A DNA stretch of 64,000 bases. Origin: CAXBNB01 sp040151475. Lineage in GTDB: Bacteria > Bacteroidota > Bacteroidia > Cytophagales > Cyclobacteriaceae. A model generated the notes under the pieces. It had not been told where the DNA came from. It made no database searches and was given only the letters and a program-made list of their open reading frames with translations. A program made the translations under genes and the position numbers. Positions within the stretch are counted from its first letter, which is position 1; each line of letters opens with the position of its first letter. This document shows, piece after piece, positions 1 through 7,458 of the stretch. The stretch covers positions 128,647 through 192,646 of the forward strand of contig NZ_JBDKWG010000143.1 of NCBI RefSeq assembly GCF_040151475.1, given 5' to 3'.

Positions 1-120
1 ATCAAAGCAGCAGGCATGTTATTGAAAAAATCAGGATTGTTAACTAGAAATACTCCTCAAAAGCACACAATATTGGAGCTTTTTTTAGTCTTAGGGAGAT
101 CCTAAGATTAGTTGTCTGCA

Positions 121-144
121 TTTGCAGGTCTTGTGACCTGCAAA
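121..144. repeat. REP-like hairpin, copy 1
   Basis: A perfect 10-bp inverted repeat closes a 4-nt TTGT loop (arms TTTGCAGGTC and GACCTGCAAA). It shares its plan (TTTG..GG.C, loop TTGT, G.CC..CAAA) with the hairpin at 200-223 read in the other direction. The pair therefore looks like two oppositely oriented copies of one palindromic element rather than a single terminator. No transposase is visible beside it. Confidence 0.5.
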
Positions 145-199
145 CATCCAAACACTCATGCTTCTGTTTTTTTCGAGGTAGAAAAAGCTAACTCTAGGG

Positions 200-223
200 T
201 TTGTTGGGCACAAGTCCAACAAA
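200..223. repeat. REP-like hairpin, copy 2 (inverted)
   Basis: A 10-bp stem with one G-T pair closes an ACAA loop, the reverse complement of the TTGT loop in the hairpin at 121-144. On the minus strand the arms are TTTGTTGGAC and GCCCAACAAA, which keep the outer TTTG/CAAA and inner GG/CC of copy 1 and have compensating changes at other positions. That pattern suggests selection for the fold rather than for the primary sequence. Confidence 0.5.
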
Positions 224-296
224 GGCTAAAATTATCATACTAGAGAAAACCTAAGTGTAGGGAATCAACAATGCACCAATCCACCCTGTCCTTTTC

Positions 297-587
297 CTAC
301 TCATAGAGGCTCAATCTGTTTTTGACTCTATCCAGTTCAGTGGTGAGGTCATCAACTTTTTGTAATAGATTCAGTATGGCATCAATGCCTTCTATATTGA
401 TTTTTAGTTCACTGTGAATTCTAATGATTTTCTCGATTTCGACAAGGTTGTCCTGATGCAGGTATTGCGATTCTCCGATGGAGGTGAGTTCGATAAGGCC
501 AACTTCATGGAGCTCACCAAAAAAGGACACTTCCAAACTATAATGATCACACAGTTGAATTATGGGTATGTATTCTTTTACATTCAT
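297..587 (-). CDS. cbpM: Chaperone modulator CbpM-like protein
   Basis: This 96-residue protein has a MerR-like helix-turn-helix N-terminal half and a C-terminal helix (about residues 65-96) with coiled-coil spacing, as in CbpM. CbpM binds the J-domain of CbpA and inhibits its co-chaperone activity. The start codon overlaps the stop of the upstream J-domain gene by 4 bp (ATGA), so the two genes are probably translationally coupled. The pairing with a CbpA-type gene is the strongest support, because CbpM proteins diverge strongly in sequence. The alternative would be a small stand-alone MerR-fold regulator, which is less likely in this setting. Confidence 0.8.
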   Translation of the reverse strand: MNVKEYIPIIQLCDHYSLEVSFFGELHEVGLIELTSIGESQYLHQDNLVEIEKIIRIHSELKINIEGIDAILNLLQKVDDLTTELDRVKNRLSLYE

Positions 588-1474
588 GATGCTCTTAGTT
601 TTGCAAGTTCTTCAAACAGTTTTTTCTCTTTATCCGTCAGTTTTGTTGGGGTAGTGAGTTGATAGGTGACATATAAATCACCAAACTGGCCTTCCTTTTT
701 GTACACCGGAAAACCTTTGCCTTTAAGTTTGACTTGTGAGCCGTTTCTGGTTTCCGGCTGTACCTTAAGCTTCGCCTTGCCATCAAAGGTGTCAATAATT
801 ACCTCTCCTCCCAACATTGCCTTGTACAAGTCCAGATCTACAGATGTATATAAGTTGTTTTCATCACGTTTAAACTTGGTATCATTTAGAATAGAGAACT
901 TAATATTCAAATCTCCATTAGGCCCACCATTGATGCCTTCACCCCCATACCCTTTGATCCTTATTACCTGTCCGTTTTTCACACCCGCCGGAATTGTCAG
1001 CCTTATAGATTTGCCATTGACCGTTAAGGTCTGCTTGTGCGTGGTATATACGTCCTTCAAGTTTAGTTGCAGTTCAGCACTGAAATCCTGCCCCCTGAAT
1101 TTAACACTTCTGCCTCCTCTTTGAGCATCGGATGAAGCTCCTCCAAACATTGAACTAAAGAAATCGGAAAAGTCTTCATCTGTAAATGATTGCGAACTGG
1201 CATGACCTGAACTCCTTTGCTGCTGTTTTGCCTTTTCAAATTCCTCCGCATGTTTCCAGTCTTTGCCATATTGGTCATATTTCGCCCGTTTCTCAGGATT
1301 ACTCAGTACTTCATTTGCCTCATTGATTTCCTTAAAGTTCTTTTCCGCTTCTTTATCGTCTGGATTTAAGTCCGGATGATACTTTCTCGCAAGCTTTCTA
1401 TATGCTTTCTTTATATCATTTTCCGACGCTTTCTTATCAATACCAAGTACCTTATAATAATCTATGTATGTCAT
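584..1474 (-). CDS. cbpA: CbpA/DnaJ-type co-chaperone (class B J-protein)
   Basis: This is a 296-residue J-domain protein. Residues 4-70 form the J-domain with the HPD motif at 33-35 that stimulates the DnaK ATPase. A Gly/Ser/Phe-rich linker spans about 75-125, and two beta-sandwich substrate-binding domains follow from about 125 to 290. The Cys-rich zinc finger of true DnaJ is missing, which makes this a CbpA-type (class B) protein. Its likely role is to deliver unfolded clients to DnaK in the cytoplasm, perhaps under stress. It is the first gene of a two-gene unit with the CbpM-like modulator. The length and domain order are normal for the family. Confidence 0.92.
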   Translation of the reverse strand: MTYIDYYKVLGIDKKASENDIKKAYRKLARKYHPDLNPDDKEAEKNFKEINEANEVLSNPEKRAKYDQYGKDWKHAEEFEKAKQQQRSSGHASSQSFTDEDFSDFFSSMFGGASSDAQRGGRSVKFRGQDFSAELQLNLKDVYTTHKQTLTVNGKSIRLTIPAGVKNGQVIRIKGYGGEGINGGPNGDLNIKFSILNDTKFKRDENNLYTSVDLDLYKAMLGGEVIIDTFDGKAKLKVQPETRNGSQVKLKGKGFPVYKKEGQFGDLYVTYQLTTPTKLTDKEKKLFEELAKLRAS

Positions 1475-1718
1475 TGTTTGATTGTATCAAAAAATATTTA
1501 ATGCTTGGATTCTGTTCGAGTTATACCCTTGAAAATTGCATTTAAGGTATTCATTTTTTGAGGTCTGAACAATGTTTTGAGGATGTTTATTATCAAAACA
1601 AATCAATGTCAGAATTGTAACAGCCAATAATCATGAAACTGATCAGAAGGAGATAAACCTTCACTAAAATCTGTAATTATATCCCACCCTAATGACCTAA
1701 GTCTACTAGTTAGTCAAC

Positions 1719-3269
1719 CTAGATTTCTACATTCTCCACTTCTAATGCCCAGTTTTCGAATTTGGCTTTGAGTTCCTTCAATTTTTCAGGATGAGAGGTA
1801 GAAAGGTCACTTGATTCCACTGGATCAGTTTTTAGGTTGTACAACTCCCAAGTACCTTTAAACGATACCAATTTCCAATCACCATCGCGAACAGCACGTC
1901 CTTTGGACCATTCCCAAAACAAAGGTTTCTCTCTTGCAACTTCTTCTCCTTTTAGGAGTGGAAGAAAGCTGATTCCCTGCATGGGTTTAATTTCTTGTCC
2001 GTTGAGTTGTTTCGGATATGCTGCACCAGTCAAATCTGCAAATGTGGACATGAAATCAATAAAATGCAGTGGAGTATCAGAAATCGTATTCTTGTTTTTC
2101 AATCCTTTTGGCCAGTAAGCAATCATAGGAGTTTTGATGCCCCCTTCATGACTGTAGTTTTTATAATACCTCAATGGCGTATTGGAAACATTGGCCCAAT
2201 CGCCCCGAAGAGACGTCCACCTGGTCATTGACCCAATAGGACCTGTTCCCTCTAACTTTACATTTTCAGATGAGGCTCCATTGTCTGACACAAAAACAAT
2301 AAGGGTATTTTCATCCACTTTCATTTCCTTCAACTTTGCTTGTAGCCTGCCAATATTCTGATCTAGCCTGTCAATCATTGCTCCATAAACAGCCATAACA
2401 GTATCTTCCCTTGCCTTTTCATCTTCTGTCAACTCTTCCCATTTTTGGTGCATGGATTCTGACAAAGGATAGTTTTCAGGCAACAATCCCATCGCCTTTT
2501 GTTTGGCAAACCTTGCCTGTCTTATTTTCTCATACCCCTCCTTGTATTTTCCTATGTATTTGGCAATATCTTCCGGCCAGGCCATTAGTGGGTCATGAGG
2601 CGCATTGTATGCCATATAAAGAAAAAATGGTTTCTGTTCGTCTTTGTGCTGATCCAACCATCCAAGTGCATAGTCGGTAAAAGTATCTGTGGTATAAAAA
2701 TCTTTAGACTCAGGAGTAAATGGTTGGATCACCTCACCTTCAATGCACCACGGGCGATCATTACGCTTTTGGGCGGGCTGGCCTTCTCCTTCTCTTCTCA
2801 TTCCCGGGTTGAAATAATTGCATGCTCCTTCAAAAAGTCCACTGTAATGATCAAAACCACGGGTAACGGGATTTTCAGTACTGTGGTGCTTGCCTGACCA
2901 CATAGTTGTATATCCGGCACTTTTGAAAAGCTCTCCCAGTGTTATTGCATTATTCATGGGTTGCTTGTATCCCTTATTATAACCCGTTTGTTGGGAATAG
3001 AGACCTGTCAGCAAACATGCTCTGGAAGGAAAGCATTTGGATGTATTATATACCTGAGTAAACCTCATGCCATTAGAAGCCATTTTATCCAAATTGGGTG
3101 TTTTTACCTCACTACCAAAGCAACCCAGATCAGACCACCCCATGTCATCAGCTAGAATTAATATTACATTGGGTTTCGCATCAACTGTAGCAGATTGTTT
3201 CTTGGTTTCCTTACAAGACATCAACACACAACAGATTGATAATGATAAAATTAAATTCTTATTATTCAT
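1719..3269 (-). CDS. Arylsulfatase family lipoprotein
   Basis: This is a 516-residue sulfatase of the alkaline phosphatase superfamily, predicted to hydrolyse sulfate esters. The N-terminus is a lipoprotein signal with the lipobox cysteine at about residue 19, so it should sit in the outer membrane or periplasm. The metal-binding pair D41-D42 lies in an LADDMG motif. The sulfatase signature CFPSR begins at C79, the residue converted to formylglycine by an anaerobic or FGE-type maturase that is not in this window. A later VSDNG motif supplies further metal ligands. It lies in the same direction as the SusC/SusD and PhoD-like genes, which suggests a shared role in scavenging esters from marine or plant polymers. 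The substrate cannot be read from the sequence. Confidence 0.9.
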   Translation of the reverse strand: MNNKNLILSLSICCVLMSCKETKKQSATVDAKPNVILILADDMGWSDLGCFGSEVKTPNLDKMASNGMRFTQVYNTSKCFPSRACLLTGLYSQQTGYNKGYKQPMNNAITLGELFKSAGYTTMWSGKHHSTENPVTRGFDHYSGLFEGACNYFNPGMRREGEGQPAQKRNDRPWCIEGEVIQPFTPESKDFYTTDTFTDYALGWLDQHKDEQKPFFLYMAYNAPHDPLMAWPEDIAKYIGKYKEGYEKIRQARFAKQKAMGLLPENYPLSESMHQKWEELTEDEKAREDTVMAVYGAMIDRLDQNIGRLQAKLKEMKVDENTLIVFVSDNGASSENVKLEGTGPIGSMTRWTSLRGDWANVSNTPLRYYKNYSHEGGIKTPMIAYWPKGLKNKNTISDTPLHFIDFMSTFADLTGAAYPKQLNGQEIKPMQGISFLPLLKGEEVAREKPLFWEWSKGRAVRDGDWKLVSFKGTWELYNLKTDPVESSDLSTSHPEKLKELKAKFENWALEVENVEI

Positions 3270-3377
3270 AATTTACTATAGCTATTTAAACAGTTGTATA
3301 GGTGTAAATATACATGATAGAATACCGCTCCTACAATAAAAATTGTGTCATTTACATGGGTAAAAAAACCATTTTCC

Positions 3378-3385
3378 TAACTTCG
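3378..3385 (+). promoter_or_regulatory. Bacteroidota -7 element (TAACTTCG) before the FKBP gene
   Basis: The octamer fits TAnnTTYG and lies 20 bp before the ATG at 3406. No TTG -33 box is visible at the usual distance, so the call rests on the -7 box and on its position. Confidence 0.4.
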
Positions 3386-3405
3386 TGCTGAAATAACAAA
3401 AAATT

Positions 3406-4002
3406 ATGAATAACGAATTAGAAAAATTAAGTTACAGTCTGGGTGTGAATGTTGCCATGAGCTTACAATCTCAGGGGCTGGATGAAGTGGATACAAAATT
3501 ATTTGGACAGGCTATTGATGATGTATTAAAAGGATCAGATTTACAAATAGACCCACAGGAAGCTGGAAATATTCTCAACGCACACTTCAGTAAGTTGCAA
3601 TCCAAGCAACATGAAAGTGCAATAAAAGAAGGACAAGAATTTTTGGAGTCAAACAAGGCAAATGAAGGTGTTGTTACATTGGAAAGCGGTTTGCAGTATC
3701 AGGTGTTGAAAGAAGGCACTGGAGCAAAGCCAAGCATAGACAGCACGGTGACTACACATTATCATGGTACTACAATTGACGGCTCTGTTTTCGATAGTTC
3801 TGTGGAAAGAGGCACTCCCGCTTCGTTTCCTGTAAATGGCGTAATCGCAGGGTGGACAGAAGCTTTGCAATTGATGCCTTTAGGTTCAAAATGGAAACTT
3901 TTTGTACCTTCTGACCTTGCTTATGGAGACCGTGGTGCCGGCCCAAAAATAGGTCCTCATACTACTTTAATTTTTGAAGTGGAACTACTTGAAATCAAGT
4001 AA
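3406..4002 (+). CDS. FKBP-type peptidyl-prolyl cis-trans isomerase
   Basis: This 198-residue protein has an FKBP N-terminal dimerisation region (about residues 5-85) followed by a complete FKBP catalytic domain (about 95-198). The order matches FklB/Mip-type isomerases, which speed proline isomerisation during protein folding. Family landmarks include the VTTHYHG, GSVFDSS and GDRGAGPKIGP segments. There is no signal peptide, so it probably works in the cytoplasm. The gene lies on the plus strand between two minus-strand hydrolases and has its own -7 box and terminator, so it is probably an independent unit and not part of the flanking locus. Confidence 0.92.
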   Translation: MNNELEKLSYSLGVNVAMSLQSQGLDEVDTKLFGQAIDDVLKGSDLQIDPQEAGNILNAHFSKLQSKQHESAIKEGQEFLESNKANEGVVTLESGLQYQVLKEGTGAKPSIDSTVTTHYHGTTIDGSVFDSSVERGTPASFPVNGVIAGWTEALQLMPLGSKWKLFVPSDLAYGDRGAGPKIGPHTTLIFEVELLEIK

Positions 4003-4020
4003 TTCTATAAACCATAAAAA

Positions 4021-4053
4021 AAACTCTTGTTACTTCATTTGTAACAAGAGTTT
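4021..4053. terminator. Bidirectional intrinsic terminator
   Basis: A perfect 13-bp stem (arms AAACTCTTGTTAC and GTAACAAGAGTTT) with a 7-nt loop is flanked by an A-run on the left and a T-run on the right. It sits between the convergent FKBP and PhoD-like genes and should end transcription from both sides. Confidence 0.85.
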
Positions 4054-4074
4054 TTTTATTTCACCCTTCTTAAC

Positions 4075-5553
4075 CTACCTCACAAACTCTTCTTTGTGCA
4101 TGACATTACCATCTACATCCCGGTGTTCAAATATCAATTTGACTTCATCACCGTCACTATAGACTTTACCAAATAAATAGCCGCCCTTCACACGAAGAAA
4201 ACGATGTTCTGGTTTGACATTGTCCTGCGACCACCCTCCGGCATGAGAATCTGACCCTGCACCACAGCCAAACTCCCAAAGATTGGTATCTTTAAAATGG
4301 CTGACATATTGCCAATGACGGTCGCCAGTGCATACAATCACATTGTCATGTTTATTGATAAATTCTCTGATTTCATTTCCTTCATAAGCAAATGCCTCAT
4401 TGGAGTAATTGTCGTTTTTGCCTTGTGGACGATCAGGCCCTAAGATTGGTGATGAAGTGATAACCACTTTATAAGTAGCATCTGATTCATCAATGGTGCT
4501 GAACAACCATTCCTTCTGTTCCTTGCCAAGTATAGTCTTATTCGAGCCATCTTCATCAGTATTTTTACTCCTGTAATTTCTACCCTCCAAAATCCAGATC
4601 TGAAGGTCTTTGCCCCATCGTACAGTTTTATATGTTGGTGAATTGCTGGGAAATTGTTCCTTATCAAATATCTCCAAACCTCTTTCAAACGAAACAGGCC
4701 CGTAAAATTCATCAGGATATGCATCATTTTTTAATGCATCATGATCATCCTTCATAAAATAGCTGCTCGTTCTATTGTAAAAACTACGTTGCAAAGGCAA
4801 TGCAAACAGACGATCCCATTTGAAACGCATCAACTCCTCTGTCATCGCATAAGGATTTGGTTTGTCATAATACTCTATATCTCCAGTATGAACAAAGAAA
4901 TCAAGGTTGTCTCTGTCCATAGCAGGATAAATTTTATGCCCAGTGGTACTGTCTTTTCTAATATAATCATGGCAACTCACTATACTGAAAGCGATATCTT
5001 TTGCTTTATCTACCAAAGGTGGAGTTGTAAATCCTCCTATAATAGTATCCGCAATATTTTGTCCCTCTCCCATTCTGGAAAACATTTCAATGACATACCG
5101 GGCATCAGGAGAAAGTTCTTTCAGTTTCCATTGTTTAGTAAAATTTTTATCTGCTTCCACTTTTGTCCAATCCAACCGGACTTTGGTTTCCGGTTTGTTT
5201 TCTTCGTAGTAGGTTAACTGTACTTCACCTTCCGACCCTAAACACGCACCTTCCATATCCTTCAATGACAACCCTTCAAGAATTTGTTTTTTATTCAGAA
5301 AATCTTTGTCTTTCATTTCACCAAATTCCTTTTGTTCTTCTTTGGTCAATGGTATAAATACCTGTCCCTCCCAGTTCATCTCAGGACTTTGAGTGAGCCG
5401 TGTCCAGATGGTAATGGAATTCTGATCTACCCATCCATTGTGCACACCATTTCCGAAGTAAGGCCCTTGTTGTGATAGCTGTTCCTGCTGCTTTTGTTGA
5501 GAACAGGATATTAAGAAGAGTAGCACTGTTACTACAATTGATATATTTTTCAT
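4075..5553 (-). CDS. PhoD-like alkaline phosphatase/phosphodiesterase lipoprotein
   Basis: This 492-residue protein belongs to the PhoD-like metallophosphatases, which cleave phosphomonoesters or diesters using metal ions. The signal peptide ends in a lipobox with C17. An N-terminal beta domain (about residues 28-180) precedes the catalytic domain. Candidate metal ligands are in SCHDY (194-196), HTGD (222-225), KDDHD (268-272) and the later CTGDRHW segment. Its neighbours are SusD upstream, separated by a strong terminator, and the sulfatase downstream across the FKBP gene. It is probably a secreted phosphate-scavenging enzyme, but a phospholipase D-like specificity cannot be excluded. Confidence 0.85.
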   Translation of the reverse strand: MKNISIVVTVLLFLISCSQQKQQEQLSQQGPYFGNGVHNGWVDQNSITIWTRLTQSPEMNWEGQVFIPLTKEEQKEFGEMKDKDFLNKKQILEGLSLKDMEGACLGSEGEVQLTYYEENKPETKVRLDWTKVEADKNFTKQWKLKELSPDARYVIEMFSRMGEGQNIADTIIGGFTTPPLVDKAKDIAFSIVSCHDYIRKDSTTGHKIYPAMDRDNLDFFVHTGDIEYYDKPNPYAMTEELMRFKWDRLFALPLQRSFYNRTSSYFMKDDHDALKNDAYPDEFYGPVSFERGLEIFDKEQFPSNSPTYKTVRWGKDLQIWILEGRNYRSKNTDEDGSNKTILGKEQKEWLFSTIDESDATYKVVITSSPILGPDRPQGKNDNYSNEAFAYEGNEIREFINKHDNVIVCTGDRHWQYVSHFKDTNLWEFGCGAGSDSHAGGWSQDNVKPEHRFLRVKGGYLFGKVYSDGDEVKLIFEHRDVDGNVMHKEEFVR

Positions 5554-5578
5554 AATTTTTACTGAATGATATTTTATT

Positions 5579-5588
5579 TACACGTGTA
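5579..5588. promoter_or_regulatory. Perfect palindrome TACACGTGTA upstream of the PhoD-like gene
   Basis: This 10-bp palindrome lies 26 bp before the start of the PhoD-like gene, in the short gap between that gene and the susD terminator. The position suits an operator or promoter-overlapping site, but no regulator can be named. Confidence 0.3.
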
Positions 5589-5631
5589 GATAACCTTGAA
5601 AAGATGTGATTTATATATTTTTTAGCAAAAA

Positions 5632-5664
5632 ATAAACAGACATTAATTATTAATGTCTGTTTAT
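5632..5664 (-). terminator. Intrinsic terminator of the susCD unit
   Basis: A perfect 15-bp stem with a 3-nt loop lies just beyond the susD stop codon. On the minus strand it is followed by a run of T residues. It should isolate susD from the PhoD-like gene. Confidence 0.85.
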
Positions 5665-5681
5665 CTCATTTTTCATAACCA

Positions 5682-7430
5682 TTACTCAAAGTACCCTGGA
5701 TTTTGAGTCAACACGGCCTCAGTGTTTGCTTCTATCTCACTATATGGTATGGGGTATAAGTTGTGATGGGATTGCATTGAGTTCCCAACAAATATTGGAT
5801 TGTAGTCCTTTGTCCTTTGTACCAGTTTACCCAATCTGGTCAATGTCAATAGTCTAAACTCTTCAAAATTTAATTCCCTTAAACGTTCGTCAAGTATATA
5901 GTCAATATTCACTTCACCATCAGTCACCTCAGGTGCATTAGATCTTCTTCTCACCACATTGATATCATCAGCAGCTAAACCGGGATTATTGTTTCCTAAA
6001 TGCGCCTCAGCTCGAAGTAAATATGTTTCTGCCAATCTCATTGAATAATGATCTCTATAGGTTCTTCTGGCATCACTGGTAAGAGCCCCAGCTACTTTTT
6101 GGTCTGTAGTCCACAAGTCAGAAGGGTGCAAACCAGGTGTAGACAGTTTTGCCAGAACAGGGAAAAAGTTTCTAGCCGAGTCTGTATAAGTATTCAATGG
6201 AATTAAATTATTTGCAACAGCGTACAAACCATGAGATGGACTGTCTGGATTATTAACTTTGAAATCACGCACTATATTATATTCAGAGTTTCTAATATCT
6301 GTCCCTCCATCATTATCCCATAACTCATTGTAGAAATAAGATGTCGGTCTAAGAAAACCAGATCCTCGCCCGTAATAATTTGTATTGGGCTCTCCACCAG
6401 CTATTAAGCTTCTGGATTCTCCATCTGTATCTTCTATGTCTGTTCTCCAAAGTCTGGGAATACTCATACGCTCCAGAAGCAAATTTCCTCCACCAGCTAC
6501 CTGATGTTCAAACTGCAACACCCACAATGCTTCCGTATTGCCTGTAGATCTGTTTTGGTTACCTTGACGAAAAAGATCCCAATAAACATCTCCCCCAAAA
6601 TTAGAATCATTAATTCTGGTACCGAAGCGAGAAGTCATTAAATCAGTTGCTGAATGATTAATTACTTTGGTCGCTGCATCTATTGCATCAGTCCATCTTT
6701 CCAATGAAATATACACCTGAGAAAGTAAGTGGTTTGCTGTTTCTTTACTAATCCTATGATCTTCCACATCGGAAATATCCGGCAGATGGGTAGCAGCAAA
6801 CTCCAAATCCAAAGCACATTGTTCATAAACTTCATTTCTGGATGCACGAGCATAATCTCTCTTAGGAGATGATGTTTCTTCGACTACAATAGGAACTCCA
6901 CCGTAAAGATTGGCTAACATATTATAACCAAGTGCTCTAAAAAACATTGCCTCTGCTTTAACCTTGTTACTCTGAGTTTCTGATAACTGACTCATTTCAG
7001 CATCTGCTCTGGCTATAATTACATTGGCATTGTAAATAATTCCATACGCTTCTACCCAAACATATTTCACTCTATTTGATGTAGGCAATAATACAGAAAC
7101 ATAATCCGGTGGGTTTTCACCCATATCTTTGTCATTCATTATCATGTCTGTGCCAGAAAACATCATTTGCGGGCTTTGATTGGCATTAGCTGATCCCCAA
7201 AAATTATCACGGTAATCTTTATGCAATCCTATAATAGCAGCATCGAATTGTTCCAAGGTAACATACGAGTTTTCTGGAGAATAAAAATCCAGAGGTATCT
7301 CTTCTAAAAACTCTGTTTCATTGCAACCCATGATTGAAATTGCAACTATTAAGTACGACAGAGTAAAGTGCTTGAAATTGTCACTCAACTCACAATAAGT
7401 TCTGTTAGTATATATAATTATGTTTTTCAT
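5682..7430 (-). CDS. SusD/RagB-family outer-membrane nutrient-binding lipoprotein
   Basis: The protein belongs to the SusD/RagB family, surface lipoproteins that capture a ligand and close over the SusC pore. TPR-like helices with the family's LLRAEAHLG segment are visible near the C-terminus. The reading frame is open up to 7469, but the first 13 codons overlap susC. I prefer the ATG at 7430, which gives about 582 residues and a signal peptide that reaches a lipobox cysteine in the ISIMGC segment. The gene follows susC directly and ends at a strong terminator. The ligand is unknown; nearby sulfatase and phosphatase genes suggest a sulfated or phosphorylated substrate, which is an inference from context. 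Confidence 0.92.
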   Translation of the reverse strand: MKNIIIYTNRTYCELSDNFKHFTLSYLIVAISIMGCNETEFLEEIPLDFYSPENSYVTLEQFDAAIIGLHKDYRDNFWGSANANQSPQMMFSGTDMIMNDKDMGENPPDYVSVLLPTSNRVKYVWVEAYGIIYNANVIIARADAEMSQLSETQSNKVKAEAMFFRALGYNMLANLYGGVPIVVEETSSPKRDYARASRNEVYEQCALDLEFAATHLPDISDVEDHRISKETANHLLSQVYISLERWTDAIDAATKVINHSATDLMTSRFGTRINDSNFGGDVYWDLFRQGNQNRSTGNTEALWVLQFEHQVAGGGNLLLERMSIPRLWRTDIEDTDGESRSLIAGGEPNTNYYGRGSGFLRPTSYFYNELWDNDGGTDIRNSEYNIVRDFKVNNPDSPSHGLYAVANNLIPLNTYTDSARNFFPVLAKLSTPGLHPSDLWTTDQKVAGALTSDARRTYRDHYSMRLAETYLLRAEAHLGNNNPGLAADDINVVRRRSNAPEVTDGEVNIDYILDERLRELNFEEFRLLTLTRLGKLVQRTKDYNPIFVGNSMQSHHNLYPIPYSEIEANTEAVLTQNPGYFE

Positions 7431-7458
7431 TTCTTTACTGTTTTGTGTAGCGATCATA

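Larger units (their letters stand above)
1..296. other. Left-edge intergenic stretch with hairpins
   Basis: No convincing gene is visible here. Frame 1 is open from the edge to a TAA at 103-105 and could be the tail of a gene lying outside the window, but the 34 residues match no family I recognise. The stretch holds three inverted repeats: one at 86-110 (10-bp stem with a G-T pair and a 5-nt loop) and two REP-like hairpins at 121-144 and 200-223, listed separately. Confidence 0.4.

Noticed and set aside
1..105. Open frame from the left edge to a TAA, possibly the end of a truncated gene
   Set aside because: Only 34 residues are visible, another frame is also open for part of the way, and the stop lies within a hairpin. 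There is no way to support a product.
121..223. CRISPR-like repeats
   Set aside because: There are only two hairpins, in opposite orientation, with unequal stems and no regular spacers or cas genes.
4741..5217. A 158-codon plus-strand frame inside the PhoD-like gene
   Set aside because: It is antisense to a clear enzyme gene with intact motifs and has an unusual composition without domain features.
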